Origin: Pelosinus fermentans
GTDB taxonomy: Bacteria; Bacillota; Negativicutes; DSM-13327
NCBI GenBank assembly: GCA_002434245.1
Contig: DJJR01000080.1
Coordinates: 135,619 to 199,618, forward strand
DNA: 64,000 nucleotides
Direction of reading: 5' to 3'
Below the pieces are notes generated by a model. The model was not told where the DNA came from, searched no databases, and saw only the letters and a list, made by a program, of their open reading frames with translations. The translations under genes and the position numbers were made by a program. Below, in pieces: positions 7,878 to 17,177 of this stretch. How positions within the stretch are numbered: position 1 is the first letter of the stretch; each line of letters starts with the position of its first letter.

Positions 7878-8000
7878 TTGTCCTCACTCCTTTCTTTTCT
7901 AAGCAAATGCCGTTGTCCTTATGACAGTCGCTTATTAATAGTACTACCATTCGTAAGAAAATATGAATATTAAATATAGCTTTTAGAACATATAAAAAGG

Positions 8001-8094
8001 AACCACAAAGGCGCAAAGGACACAAAGGGCTTTATTTATATTTTTTTGTGCTCTCCTTTGTGTGCCGCGTCAGTGGCATTGTGCCTTAGTGGTT
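8001..8094. repeat. Intergenic inverted repeat, family B, copy 2
   Basis: AACCACAAAGGCGCAAAGGA at the left pairs with GTGCCTTAGTGGTT at the right; the core TCCTTTGTGTGCCGC is shared with 5558-5641. It lies upstream of the decarboxylase operon. Confidence 0.8.
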
Positions 8095-8140
8095 CATAAA
8101 ATTTCATTTTTTTCCATTAATGAAATTATACTTTCTAACT

Positions 8141-8176
8141 AAAAAGAGACCCTGCAAGGATGCAGGATCTTCTTTT
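8141..8176 (-). terminator. Terminator of the old-yellow-enzyme gene
   Basis: AGACCCTGCA-AGGA-TGCAGGATCT hairpin (one mismatch) followed leftwards by CTTTTTAG. Confidence 0.75.
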
Positions 8177-8192
8177 ATGATCTTGGATGTAT

Positions 8193-9191
8193 TTATGAAA
8201 GGCTATTTACAGCCTGCTGTGCCCAATGGGAATCTTTCAGTACGGCCCGACCCACGCCAATCAAATCAGCTTTTCCTTCAGCCAGCAGCTCCTCTGCAGC
8301 TTGTGCCTGAGTAATACCCCCGGTAAGGATAACTGGTATGGATACAACTTTTTTAATTGCGGCTGTCAATGGAGAAAAATAGCCTTGCTCTTCATTGCCC
8401 CCTGGTATGGTATAGCCGCAGAATCCGCCGGATATATCAAGAATATCTACACCTGCCTTTTCAAATTCCCTCGCTGCAACAAGGCTGTCTTCAATGGTGC
8501 TTCCCCCAGCAGTAAAGTCTGACGCTCCTAAGCGCAATAAAATTGGATAATCCTTTCCTACAACTTCCCGAACTGCAGCAATAACCTCAAGATGAATACG
8601 AATGCGCTTTAGTACTGTTCCACCATATTCATCCTTACGTTGGTTCGTCAAGGGAGAAAAAAATTGATTCAGAAGATATCCATGAGCAGAGTGAATTTCC
8701 ACACCATCAAATCCAGCTTCTTTGACCCGACGGGCAGCATGTTGAAAGTCAGCTACAAGCTTGCTAATCTCCTGTGTAGTCAGTTCATAAGGTATGATCG
8801 TTCCTTTCCGCGGATTGGCTATCGCTGACGGTCCTACTGGAGCCTTTCCCGTTACTTCCTGATCAGCAGCACTGCCTGCATGATTGATTTGTACGATTCC
8901 TTTTGCTCCGTTACGATGAATGACATCTGCTAATTTCTTATATCCTGGAACAGCCTTGTCATCGGCAATGGACAGTTGACGTTCACCAGCCTTTCCTGCT
9001 AAATGAATAAAACTATGCTCAATTATAACTAAGGGTAAGTATCCTCCCTCTGTTTTTTCTGCATAGTAGTCTAATACAGCCTGACTTATGCTTCCATCGG
9101 CTTCAGCTTTTGCTGTAGCCATGGGAGGCATTACTAAGCGATTGGCCAACACCAGCGATCCTGCCTGTAACGGTTTAAGTACATAGGACAT
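8193..9191 (-). CDS. NADH:flavin oxidoreductase, old yellow enzyme family
   Basis: 332 residues, a single FMN-binding TIM barrel without the C-terminal NADPH/FeS domains found in 2,4-dienoyl-CoA reductase. Visible motifs: LANRLVMPPMAT near the N-terminus, VQINHAG, GFDGVEIHSAHGYLLNQFFS, NQRKDEYGG and LTGGITQAQAAEEL with LIGVGRAVL at the FMN phosphate site. It reduces activated C=C bonds, with NAD(P)H as donor. It is a single gene with its own terminator. The physiological substrate is unknown. Confidence 0.92.
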   Translation of the reverse strand: MSYVLKPLQAGSLVLANRLVMPPMATAKAEADGSISQAVLDYYAEKTEGGYLPLVIIEHSFIHLAGKAGERQLSIADDKAVPGYKKLADVIHRNGAKGIVQINHAGSAADQEVTGKAPVGPSAIANPRKGTIIPYELTTQEISKLVADFQHAARRVKEAGFDGVEIHSAHGYLLNQFFSPLTNQRKDEYGGTVLKRIRIHLEVIAAVREVVGKDYPILLRLGASDFTAGGSTIEDSLVAAREFEKAGVDILDISGGFCGYTIPGGNEEQGYFSPLTAAIKKVVSIPVILTGGITQAQAAEELLAEGKADLIGVGRAVLKDSHWAQQAVNSLS

Positions 9192-9400
9192 CGATAAATC
9201 CCCCTTATGAAATATGGTTTTTCATTTTTTATTATTCCCAGTATCTTCTACTCTAATGATAAGTAATAGAATACTCTTTGACAAGTACCAACTTATTAGT
9301 ATTATAGTAACCATATGTATACCGAGTATTGATTTTTGATTTAGGATATTCTATCTCACATTCCCATAAGAAAAACGTTTCGCTTCTAAAAAATAAAACC

Positions 9401-9442
9401 TTTTGAACCGCGAAGACGCGAAGAATACGAAGGACACGAAGT
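9401..9442. repeat. Intergenic repeat, family C, copy 1
   Basis: TTTTGAACCGCGAAGACGCG and a following GAAGGACACGAAG run; the same unit is at 17178-17228 and, in part, 20993-21060. Apart from the terminator at 9462-9487, the gap 9192-9512 shows nothing else. Confidence 0.65.
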
Positions 9443-9461
9443 TAAAATATCCCATAATAAA

Positions 9462-9487
9462 AACTCCCCCTGCTGCAAGTGGGAGTT
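9462..9487 (-). terminator. Terminator after the beta-barrel-like gene
   Basis: AACTCCC-CCTGCTGCAAGT-GGGAGTT, followed leftwards by TTTTTATTA. Confidence 0.75.
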
Positions 9488-9512
9488 AAGAATGGCTAAG
9501 AATGTGGATCGG

Positions 9513-10022
9513 TTAAAATTTACAACTAACACCTATGCCAATACTGGATTTATTGCCAGAAAGAGTGGACAAATTGATGTTTAGATCACTGGTATCCGTC
9601 AATCGATAGTTAGCACCAAGCTGCAGCTCTTGTAATCCGTTTCCAGCAATTAAAGAAGCGTAGCCTTCTAGATCATCAGCTAATTCGCTCTGTACCGCTC
9701 CACCTAAATAGCCTTTGGAATGAGAGTCAGAAATTCGATTTCCAACGATCACTCTCAATGTTTCATTATCCGTTCTAATCTGGGCATAATAATCCGTTGC
9801 ACTCTTGTCATCTCTTAAGTCACGGTAAGAGATACCGAAAATCAGATTATCCGTAGTTTGCATTTCCATATAGTACATACTATTCTTGCTGCCGCTAATG
9901 ACACCAACAGCCGTATCTTCTCTTTCCAGATCATTGATCGGCGTGGCAAATACACTATTCATGTTGAGTAAAAGGAAAGATATAAAAGTTATTATTTTTT
10001 TTTCAACTAAATTCCCTCCCAA
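9513..10022 (-). CDS. Secreted beta-strand-rich protein, possible small outer-membrane barrel
   Basis: About 165 residues: a signal peptide (KKIITFISFLLLNMNSVFA), then alternating polar/hydrophobic strands with many Gly, Asp and Ser, ending SSIGIGVSCKF with a C-terminal Phe as in outer-membrane barrels. I recognise no family; a small barrel in a diderm Firmicute is inference. The frame is open from a TTG at 10022. However, a better start exists: TTG followed by nine A residues, 7 nt after GGGAGGG. That TTG is out of frame by one base, so one extra A would give (M)KKKIITFISF. This suggests a length-variable A tract or a sequencing error. Confidence 0.6.
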   Translation of the reverse strand: MGGNLVEKKIITFISFLLLNMNSVFATPINDLEREDTAVGVISGSKNSMYYMEMQTTDNLIFGISYRDLRDDKSATDYYAQIRTDNETLRVIVGNRISDSHSKGYLGGAVQSELADDLEGYASLIAGNGLQELQLGANYRLTDTSDLNINLSTLSGNKSSIGIGVSCKF

Positions 10023-10056
10023 CTATCTACTGCCTTTACCTCACTGCTCTTTAGCT

Positions 10057-10611
10057 TTACTTCATCGTGACATATTCAATATTATTTTGAATATAGTCTG
10101 TCATATTTTTCATAATTTGTGCTTCTGTTGAATCAACAGGAACTGCACCCCAGTCAGATGAGTTTGTATCTCTAGAAATAAGCTGGGAATCTTTATCATA
10201 GTAATAGGATTCTAGAGCTTTGTATCTAGAATTTTTAGAATCAAATTGAATATGTATGTATTGATAAGACATCTTTTTATAGAGTTCCTTTATTTCCTTG
10301 GCCTTTGCCTTTTCCTTCTTCGATGCCTTTTTAGCCTTTTTGATACTTTGCAGCTTTGCTTTTCTTTCTTTGTCTGTAACTACTTTTTTTACCCAGCCAT
10401 CCATGATTCCACTGTTAACATATTTGGTGATTCTTGTATTATCCAAATAAACAGTTCCAGGTTCCTTGGTAATAATCGCCATCAGGTTGCTTTGTGCATG
10501 AGCAGGCGCCATTATGCCCGTCAGCAAAAACACCGTTATCAGCAGTATTGATATATTGTTATTTATCCATTTCTTTTTTTGGGATATTAATAGGCATTTT
10601 ATGATAACCAT
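10057..10611 (-). CDS. Secreted protein of unknown function
   Basis: 184 residues: an N-terminal basic stretch and a hydrophobic signal segment (about 18-40, ending APAHAQ), a domain with GTVYLDNTRITKYVNSGIMD, a Lys/Ala/Glu-rich helical insert (about 80-112), and a C-terminal part with YIHIQFDSKNSRYKALESYY and SDWGAVPVDSTEAQIM. The layout recalls surface-adhesin-E-like secreted proteins of Negativicutes, but this is a weak resemblance. It is 34 bp upstream of the barrel-like gene in the same direction, so both may be co-expressed. Confidence 0.7.
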   Translation of the reverse strand: MVIIKCLLISQKKKWINNNISILLITVFLLTGIMAPAHAQSNLMAIITKEPGTVYLDNTRITKYVNSGIMDGWVKKVVTDKERKAKLQSIKKAKKASKKEKAKAKEIKELYKKMSYQYIHIQFDSKNSRYKALESYYYDKDSQLISRDTNSSDWGAVPVDSTEAQIMKNMTDYIQNNIEYVTMK

Positions 10612-10710
10612 GCGAATATCACTTCTCCCATATTTATAATTATTAAGTCATTATAATCGATAAACTTTGTAATTCCCTTTTAAATTTCTATTTTATTATC
10701 ATTATAAATA

Positions 10711-10754
10711 AAAATAGCCTGAAACCTTATTTTCAAAGTCTCAGACTATTTTTT
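10711..10754 (-). terminator. Terminator of the symporter gene
   Basis: AATAG-C-CTGA pairs with TCAG-A-CTATT; read leftwards it ends in TATTTTTATTT, right after the symporter stop. Confidence 0.7.
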
Positions 10755-10774
10755 ATAAAAGTACAATAACAATC

Positions 10775-12040
10775 CTATGCAATTTTACGAAGTATTTCTT
10801 CTTCTTTTTTAGTATCGTATTGATGTTCCAATTTAGAAATTATTACCGCAGCTAATGCATTTCCAATAACATTGACAACCGTTCTTGCCATGTCCATAAA
10901 GCGATCGACCCCTGCAATAAAGGCCAATCCTTCTGCTGGAATTCCTACGGTACCAAGGGTTGCTAATAATACAACAAAGGATGCGCCCGGCACACCTGCT
11001 ATGCCTTTAGAGGTAAGCATAAGTACCAGCATCAAGTCAATTTGACTGCGAATGGACAAATCAATACCATATAATTGGGCTAAGAAAATAGCAGCAACTG
11101 CCTGATAAAGGGTCGAACCAGTTAGATTAAATGAATAACCTGTAGGAATTACAAACGTTGTAATCGACTTGGGACAGCCCATTTTTTCCATTTTCAACAT
11201 AATATTAGGCAGAACAGCTTCTGAACTTGCTGTTGTGTAAGCAAGAATCAATTCATCCTTCAGTACCTTAATAAAATTCATGATGCTCAGACCATAAAGT
11301 TTGGCAATCCCGCCCAGTACCACGAATACAAATACAAACATCGCTCCATAAACTGTAATAACCAGTTTCCCCAGAGGAATCAAAGATTGAAGACCAAATT
11401 TAGCAACGGTTGAGCCAATTAAAGCAAATACACCAAAGGGTGCAAATTTCATGATTTGGTTCGTCACCCAAAACATGGTTTCTGCAATTCCTTCGCAAAG
11501 CTTAAGAACAGGTTTTCCTTTTTCTCCAATCGCTGCTACTCCCAGCCCAAACATAACGGAGAAAAATATGATAGCCAGTAAATCACCCTTAGCCAGTACA
11601 TCAAACACATTCGTAGGAACAATATTAACAAAGGTATCGGCAAAACTATGCTGACTCATATTTTCCGCAGTATTCACATAATTGGCAATATTCGTTTTAG
11701 CAAGAGTGCCGCTGTTTTCAATGCCAATTCCGGGTTTCACTACGTTGGCAATGATAAGTCCCATAACAATGGCTATCGTTGTGACAATTTCGAAAAAAAG
11801 AATAGTTTTACCGCCTATTTTCCCAAGCTTCTTGGCATCACCAACACCCGCAATTCCAACAATCAGGGAGGAAACCACGATGGGTACCACAATCATTTTA
11901 ATCAACCGGATAAACATGTCGCCTAAAGGTTTGAGATACCCTTCAATCGTTGGATCACCATAGTAAGCAGCGCCGACTGCAACACCTAATATAAGGCCAA
12001 CCAGAATCTGTGAGCCTAATCCAAATTTTATTTTCTTCAT
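10775..12040 (-). CDS. Dicarboxylate/amino acid:cation symporter (DAACS, GltP/DctA type)
   Basis: 421 residues with eight predicted helices plus two re-entrant loops. Signatures: IRLIKMIVVPIVVSSLIVGI, the serine-rich loop YTTASSEAVLPNIM, FVIPTGYSFNLTGSTLYQ and GIAGVPGASFVVLLATL, with the substrate-binding MARTVVNVIGNALAA near the end. It takes up glutamate, aspartate or C4-dicarboxylates with Na+ or H+. It is divergent from a histidine kinase/response regulator pair, which probably controls it. Confidence 0.93.
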   Translation of the reverse strand: MKKIKFGLGSQILVGLILGVAVGAAYYGDPTIEGYLKPLGDMFIRLIKMIVVPIVVSSLIVGIAGVGDAKKLGKIGGKTILFFEIVTTIAIVMGLIIANVVKPGIGIENSGTLAKTNIANYVNTAENMSQHSFADTFVNIVPTNVFDVLAKGDLLAIIFFSVMFGLGVAAIGEKGKPVLKLCEGIAETMFWVTNQIMKFAPFGVFALIGSTVAKFGLQSLIPLGKLVITVYGAMFVFVFVVLGGIAKLYGLSIMNFIKVLKDELILAYTTASSEAVLPNIMLKMEKMGCPKSITTFVIPTGYSFNLTGSTLYQAVAAIFLAQLYGIDLSIRSQIDLMLVLMLTSKGIAGVPGASFVVLLATLGTVGIPAEGLAFIAGVDRFMDMARTVVNVIGNALAAVIISKLEHQYDTKKEEEILRKIA

Positions 12041-12261
12041 TTTTTCATCTTCCTTTCTATTTTCTCTGGTATGATGGAAAAGTCTAACCTAATACAATTT
12101 TCTGATTTTACTGTATCATGCAGCCTATAAAATCCAACATAATACTAGAAAGCTACTGAAAACTTTAAAAAGAATGCCTGGAAGACAGTTATATTTTCTG
12201 TTATTCTGTAAAGAGCACCAACAGCACTGCCAAGATTCTCTTCAAGGAAGTGTACCCGAAA

Positions 12262-13554
12262 ATGAAGAAACACTATATTGCGATTTTGCTAATGATGTTC
12301 ATTGTTCCCTTAGCCGGCGAATTAAAATTTTATCCTTTTGAAGGGGAATTTCACTCTTTCCGTGTTAGTTTTGGCTCACCAGCATTTTTATTTTTTCTAT
12401 TATGGCTGCGCAGCACCTCATTTATGCTGTCAGGCTTACTTGCAGGTTTATCCGTTTTAGTCTTTCGCATGCTCTTGGACTGGAGCACTGGAGATGGCTC
12501 TTGGACTTCTAGTTTTTTGTTTCATCTGCCAGCATTTCTTTATTATGTGATTTATGCAGGGATCTTTTATTTGGCAAAAGCCAATGATTTATATAGCAGC
12601 CCCTTACGTATTGGACTGTTGTCCATATTAGCAGAAATTACCGCTAGTATGGTAGAACTCTTACTCCCCCTTACCTATTTTAATGCAGCCTTTATACTTA
12701 CATTTTCGATGATTAGTAAGCTTTTCATTGCTGCCGTTATACGCAGCTTTTTTGTTCTTAGCTTCTTTTTTATCACAAACTTACGCCACGCGGAATTTGC
12801 CGCTGAACAGCAAAAAGAACAGAACAAGCACATATTACTATTAATTTCCGGTTTATATGAAGAAGCTATTCAACTTACAAAGTCTCTGCAAAATGCAGAA
12901 AACATTACACGAGACTGTTATAAATTATATAAAGATGTAAATGATGATCATTTTTTGCTTACTAAAAACCAGCTTGCCCAGAACATATTGGAAATAGCCG
13001 GACAAGTACATGAAATAAAAAAAGATAACCAAAGAATCTATGCCAGTCTTACCCAGTTAATCTCAGACGGTGAATTGCATGACTATATGACCGCCTCGGA
13101 ACTAGCAGAAATTATCATACAATCCCATCAAAAATATGCCCGCTCCTTGGGCAAGAATATAGCCTTTGATCTGCAGGTTGAAAAAACACTGCCGCCATTG
13201 CACGTGTATACCGTTTTATCTCTTGTCAATAACCTGGTTTCCAATGCCGTAGAATCCATTCAAGATTCTGGCTGTATCAGAATCTTGTTTTATCGCAAGG
13301 ATCAATTCATCGCTTTTCAGGTAGCCGACACAGGGCCAGGAATTCCACTCAAAAAAAGAAATCTGATTTTCAAACCTGGCTACACTACTAAGTTTGATGC
13401 ATCAGGCAATCCGTCTACAGGTATGGGCCTGCCATATAGTAAAGATTTAGCCAATAATCTACAAGGCAGTCTTACACTCGAAGAAAACTCCCCTGGAAAT
13501 GAAACCATTTTCACCATAACGTTACCACCACAACATTTAATAAGGGAAGGATAA
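12262..13554 (+). CDS. Membrane sensor histidine kinase, GlnK/DcuS-like output
   Basis: 430 residues. Five or six N-terminal membrane helices (about 5-180), a coiled linker, a DHp-like helix with the probable phospho-acceptor His250 in GQVHEIKKDNQR, and a HATPase domain with N-box LVNNLVSNAVESI, G1 ADTGPGIP and G2 TGMGLPYSKDLANN. The start is taken as the ATG at 12262, about 10 nt after AAGGAAG; a GTG at 12250 overlaps that site. It is 4 bp from the response regulator gene and divergent from the symporter, so it likely senses the transported acid or a related metabolite. Confidence 0.88.
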   Translation: MKKHYIAILLMMFIVPLAGELKFYPFEGEFHSFRVSFGSPAFLFFLLWLRSTSFMLSGLLAGLSVLVFRMLLDWSTGDGSWTSSFLFHLPAFLYYVIYAGIFYLAKANDLYSSPLRIGLLSILAEITASMVELLLPLTYFNAAFILTFSMISKLFIAAVIRSFFVLSFFFITNLRHAEFAAEQQKEQNKHILLLISGLYEEAIQLTKSLQNAENITRDCYKLYKDVNDDHFLLTKNQLAQNILEIAGQVHEIKKDNQRIYASLTQLISDGELHDYMTASELAEIIIQSHQKYARSLGKNIAFDLQVEKTLPPLHVYTVLSLVNNLVSNAVESIQDSGCIRILFYRKDQFIAFQVADTGPGIPLKKRNLIFKPGYTTKFDASGNPSTGMGLPYSKDLANNLQGSLTLEENSPGNETIFTITLPPQHLIREG

Positions 13555-13558
13555 TATC

Positions 13559-14479
13559 ATGCGTTTTTTTATTGTTGATGATGATGAGGCAATCCGTTCT
13601 ATGTTGTCAGAAATCATTGAAGATTATGACCTGGGAATTGTAGTAGGAGAAGCGGAAAATGGCGCTGCCATTGATGATCATCTGTTAAACGGGAAAGCTG
13701 TTGATATTCTCATAATGGATCTGCTCATGCCCCTTCGAGATGGAATTGAAACGGTTCGTGCAATAAAACCCGGATTTGGCGGAAAAATTATCATGCTCTC
13801 CCAAGTAGATAATAAGGAAATGATCGGCAATGCCTATTTACTAGGAGTAAACTATTACATTACCAAACCTATTAATCGCCTGGAAGTTATCGGCATTATT
13901 CAAAATGTAATGGAACATGTAAGGCTGCAGAATGTGATCCATAATATTGAAAAAAACCTGAATGTGCTCAATACAGAAAAAAATCCTCCTGCATCTGGAA
14001 CTGCTGCGATAAGTAAACATTCCATTGTAGCATTGGGACAAAACCTGCTCGCTGAATTGGGAATGATCGGAGAAAATGGCTGCAACGACTTGTTAGGCAT
14101 GCTGGACTATCTAAAAAGCTATGAGAATCATCAACCATTAGAGCAGGAATTTCCGTCTTTAAAAGATATCTTTATGAATGTAGCAATGAAGAAGCTGGGC
14201 TTGTCTGACCCGAATGATATAAAAAAAGAAACAAAAGCATTAGAGCAGCGAGTGCGCCGCGCTATCTTTCAAGGACTGCATCATCTATCTTCCATCGGCG
14301 TTACGGATTACGCCAATCCAAAATTTGAAGAATATGCACCAAAGTTCTATGATTTTGTTGAAGTCCGAAAAATGATGCTCAACTTACAAAATAATATAAA
14401 ACCTTCCATCTCCAATTCTCACATTAATATTAAAAAATTTATAAAAGTTTTGTATCTGGAATCAAAAAAAAGGATCTGA
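13559..14479 (+). CDS. Response regulator with YcbB/GlnL-type output domain
   Basis: 306 residues: a receiver domain (1-120; Asp7-Asp9, phospho-acceptor Asp54 in LIMDLLMPLRDG, and Lys in YYITKPINR) followed by a helical domain (about 150-300) with KALEQRVRRAIFQGLHHLSS, similar to the YcbB domain of B. subtilis GlnL. There, GlnK-GlnL activates glutamine uptake and use genes. Here the neighbouring target is the divergent DAACS symporter. The ATG lies 4 bp after the kinase stop, with its ribosome site in the kinase's last codons. Confidence 0.88.
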   Translation: MRFFIVDDDEAIRSMLSEIIEDYDLGIVVGEAENGAAIDDHLLNGKAVDILIMDLLMPLRDGIETVRAIKPGFGGKIIMLSQVDNKEMIGNAYLLGVNYYITKPINRLEVIGIIQNVMEHVRLQNVIHNIEKNLNVLNTEKNPPASGTAAISKHSIVALGQNLLAELGMIGENGCNDLLGMLDYLKSYENHQPLEQEFPSLKDIFMNVAMKKLGLSDPNDIKKETKALEQRVRRAIFQGLHHLSSIGVTDYANPKFEEYAPKFYDFVEVRKMMLNLQNNIKPSISNSHINIKKFIKVLYLESKKRI

Positions 14480-14515
14480 CAGCAGCAGCTTACGATCCTT
14501 CCCTAATATCATAGC

Positions 14516-14563
14516 AAAGTCCCAGTAAACCTCTCTTATGGAAGAGAAGATTACTGGGACTTT
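14516..14563. terminator. Bidirectional hairpin between convergent genes
   Basis: AAAGTCCCAGTAA (14516-14528) pairs perfectly with TTACTGGGACTTT (14551-14563), with a further CTCT/AGAG inner stem. A second hairpin AAGGATC/GATCCTT (14470-14500) overlaps the response regulator end. Confidence 0.75.
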
Positions 14564-14585
14564 GTGATGTACGCTACATTCTGCT

Positions 14586-15332
14586 TTATTTATACTGCCA
14601 GTGGCATATTTTTCGATCCAAATAATCAATCACACCGAATAAAACCAGCCCCATGCAGCTTAGCACCACGATACCTGAATACATTTCCAAATAATTTACC
14701 CGCATCCAGGCATCCATTATGAAATATCCCATCCCATACTCAGTGCCAAATGTTTCTGTAAAAAATAGCACGGAAATCGCCGTTGCCATAGCCACTCGTA
14801 TGGATGTCAAGAATTTCGGCATGGAAGCAGGTATGAGAATTTCCCGGAAAATATTACCGAATGTAGCCCCTAATGAATATAGAGGATAATAGGTTTCCTT
14901 CGGTATACTTTTGACTCCATCCCGTACGGCTATAATGACCTGAAATATAATGATTAAAAAAATCATAAGGATTTTTGATACTTCTCCTAATCCTAACAAC
15001 AGCATCATAATCGGTAATAATGCAATTTTAGGAATGGGATAGGTTAAATAGACAATGGGTGATAAAGCCCTGTCCCATTTTGGGAAATAACCCATGCATA
15101 AACCTGCAGGAACCCCGATAATCACAGCTAAAATAACGCCGGCCACAATACGCCATAAACTATAGGAACCGTGAATTAGAATTTTGGAAACAAAGATCCC
15201 CAGCAAATTCTTCATCACAATCCAAGGTGTTGGGATAATTGGCAGATTTACTAAGCTGGCAACTATATACCATAACGTGAACAAAATCAGTATGCCATAA
15301 AGATACCAAACTCCCCTTCGCTGTTCTATCAT
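14586..15332 (-). CDS. ABC transporter permease, TauC/SsuC type
   Basis: 248 residues with six helices and the EAA-like loop LYSLGATFGNIFREILIPAS. The start is the ATG at 15332, overlapping the ATPase stop as ATGA; the TTG three codons upstream lacks a ribosome site. It belongs to the nitrate/sulfonate/bicarbonate/pyrimidine importer group. Last gene of a three-gene operon (binding protein, ATPase, permease). The substrate cannot be told. Confidence 0.92.
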   Translation of the reverse strand: MIEQRRGVWYLYGILILFTLWYIVASLVNLPIIPTPWIVMKNLLGIFVSKILIHGSYSLWRIVAGVILAVIIGVPAGLCMGYFPKWDRALSPIVYLTYPIPKIALLPIMMLLLGLGEVSKILMIFLIIIFQVIIAVRDGVKSIPKETYYPLYSLGATFGNIFREILIPASMPKFLTSIRVAMATAISVLFFTETFGTEYGMGYFIMDAWMRVNYLEMYSGIVVLSCMGLVLFGVIDYLDRKICHWQYK

Positions 15333-16081
15333 TTTGACCAATCCTCTTTTATCATTTTTCGCAGTGCAAGGCTGAGTTGGAAAAAATCCTGATGGTTTCG
15401 AATATCGTCTATGCCGAACAGAGGATTATCAATGATTGTGCTGATGGAACCGGGAATACCAGATAAAATTACAATCTTTTGTCCTAAATACAAAGCCTCT
15501 TCTACATAGTGAGTGACAAGAATGGTGGAAACGGAATATTTGCGCCAAACATCCAGGAAAACATTTTGTATTTCTTCCCGCGTCATCGCATCCAAAGCAG
15601 AAAAGGGCTCATCCATTAATAGCAAATCCGGCTTTAGCAAAAAGGAGCGAGCCAGTGCAACTCGCTGCTGCTGCCCGCCACTTAATTCTCCAGGATACCT
15701 GCCTTCCAATCCTGCTAGTCCTAACTGCTGAACAAAAAAATCCAGTTCTCTAGAATGATCACTATCTTTTTTATTTTTTATTTTGGCACTCAAACGAATA
15801 TTTTCATATACATTCTTCCAAGGCAGCAGTCCATAATTCTGGGGAATAAAGCCAATTTTCTGCTTCATCGGCGTAATAGGCTGCCCATTTATTTCTACTA
15901 CGCCTTCATATTTTTTGATAATCCCTGCCAATACTTTTAAAAGCGTGGACTTGCCGCAGCCAGAAGGTCCAATAATGGCGCAGGTTTTTCCTGCCCCAAG
16001 CTCCAGATTAATATTTTCAAGAGCAGTGTATCCCTCTCCCATGGCTTCATAGGTAACGTTTAAGTTCTTAATTTGAATCAT
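15329..16081 (-). CDS. ABC transporter ATP-binding protein, TauB/SsuB type
   Basis: 250 residues with Walker A GPSGCGKST, Q-loop FIPQNYGLLPW, signature LSGGQQQRVALARSF, Walker B LLLMDEPFSALD and the H-loop VTHYVEEA. It energises the permease downstream. Its start overlaps the stop of the binding protein gene by one base (TAATG), so all three genes are translationally coupled. Confidence 0.94.
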   Translation of the reverse strand: MIQIKNLNVTYEAMGEGYTALENINLELGAGKTCAIIGPSGCGKSTLLKVLAGIIKKYEGVVEINGQPITPMKQKIGFIPQNYGLLPWKNVYENIRLSAKIKNKKDSDHSRELDFFVQQLGLAGLEGRYPGELSGGQQQRVALARSFLLKPDLLLMDEPFSALDAMTREEIQNVFLDVWRKYSVSTILVTHYVEEALYLGQKIVILSGIPGSISTIIDNPLFGIDDIRNHQDFFQLSLALRKMIKEDWSK

Positions 16082-17034
16082 TACCTTACAAACCGATCAT
16101 CAACCAATTCTTTATAGGGATAGACCTTTTGAATCAATTGTCTGGCTTGAAGCCATTTCACACAATCTTCAACATCGGCTGCCCCTGGTGCCATGGCTTT
16201 CTTATATTGAGGCAGAACCAATGCACCTTTCACACTTTCAGGAAAACCGCCTTTTTCGATTAGCAGGTCAATGTAATTGTCCATAGGTTCCTTGGATAGA
16301 TACTCTATGGCTTTATTGTAGGCTCGATACATCTTTTGAAGTTCCTTATCTTTTTCATTCACTGCCTTAGTTGTAAAAATCAAAACGCCAGGATTGATGC
16401 CCAATTGATCTGAACTATTAAGCAACTTACCGCCATTAAGCACAGCAATACTTGCCATGGGCTCCGGCAGAGTGGCAGCAGCCACCTTGCCGCTTTGCAG
16501 CATTTCCAGCCTTGTGGGAATTTGAGGGATCACAACTTTATGAATGTCCTCTGGAGTAAGTCCCCCTTCTGCCATAATCTTATCCGTTACATATTCAATA
16601 ATTGTATTTTTGGATATCGCGACATCCTTGCCCTTCAGCTCTTTAATGGATGTAATCGTTTCATCTTTGTTAATGACCAGCTTATAACTGCCGCTTGTCA
16701 AAGAGGTAATCACGGTATCAAATCCACCTTCCTTAGCAAAGGCTTCTGCCAGCATATCCGAAATCGCTCCGTCCAGATTGCCGCTTTGCAGGGCACTATC
16801 CCGGTCTACAGCGCTTCGAAATGGTTTGAGTATTACCGTTACTCCTTCTTCTTTAAAATATCCCTTTTCCTGGGCAATAATGAAGGGAATGGAATCCACA
16901 TCAGGCATAAGTCCAATGGTAATATTCTGCAGTTGTCCCGACTTCGAATCAGCGCCTTCTTTTTTACTGTTAGCGCAAGCTCCGAGAACAACCGTCATAG
17001 CACATATGAGTAGGAATACAATGATTTTTTTCAC
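16081..17034 (-). CDS. ABC transporter substrate-binding lipoprotein (NMT1/SsuA-like)
   Basis: 317 residues with a lipoprotein signal (VKKIIVFLLICAMTVVLGAC, Cys at the lipobox) and a periplasmic-binding-protein fold of the SsuA/ThiY type: NITIGLMPDVDSIPFIIAQE, GYFKEEGVTVILKPF, then ELKGKDVAISKNTIIEY. The start is GTG at 17034 with GGAGG upstream. The family binds aliphatic sulfonates, pyrimidine precursors, nitrate or bicarbonate; no residue seen here decides among them. First gene of the operon. Confidence 0.92.
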   Translation of the reverse strand: MKKIIVFLLICAMTVVLGACANSKKEGADSKSGQLQNITIGLMPDVDSIPFIIAQEKGYFKEEGVTVILKPFRSAVDRDSALQSGNLDGAISDMLAEAFAKEGGFDTVITSLTSGSYKLVINKDETITSIKELKGKDVAISKNTIIEYVTDKIMAEGGLTPEDIHKVVIPQIPTRLEMLQSGKVAAATLPEPMASIAVLNGGKLLNSSDQLGINPGVLIFTTKAVNEKDKELQKMYRAYNKAIEYLSKEPMDNYIDLLIEKGGFPESVKGALVLPQYKKAMAPGAADVEDCVKWLQARQLIQKVYPYKELVDDRFVR

Positions 17035-17177
17035 TTCATGATCCTCCGTTTTCCATATAATAATTCTTCTTCATCCATAATAACATAGAATAGTTATCTT
17101 TTAAAACAGAAAAACAGAGCCGGACTACAGAGGCGCAGATAACACAAAGAAAATACAGATAGGGTAAAATAAAACGA

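Noticed and set aside
7828..8025. 65-codon minus-strand frame upstream of the decarboxylase operon
   Set aside because: Overlaps the 53-residue membrane peptide gene, which has a strong ribosome site, and extends into a repeat.
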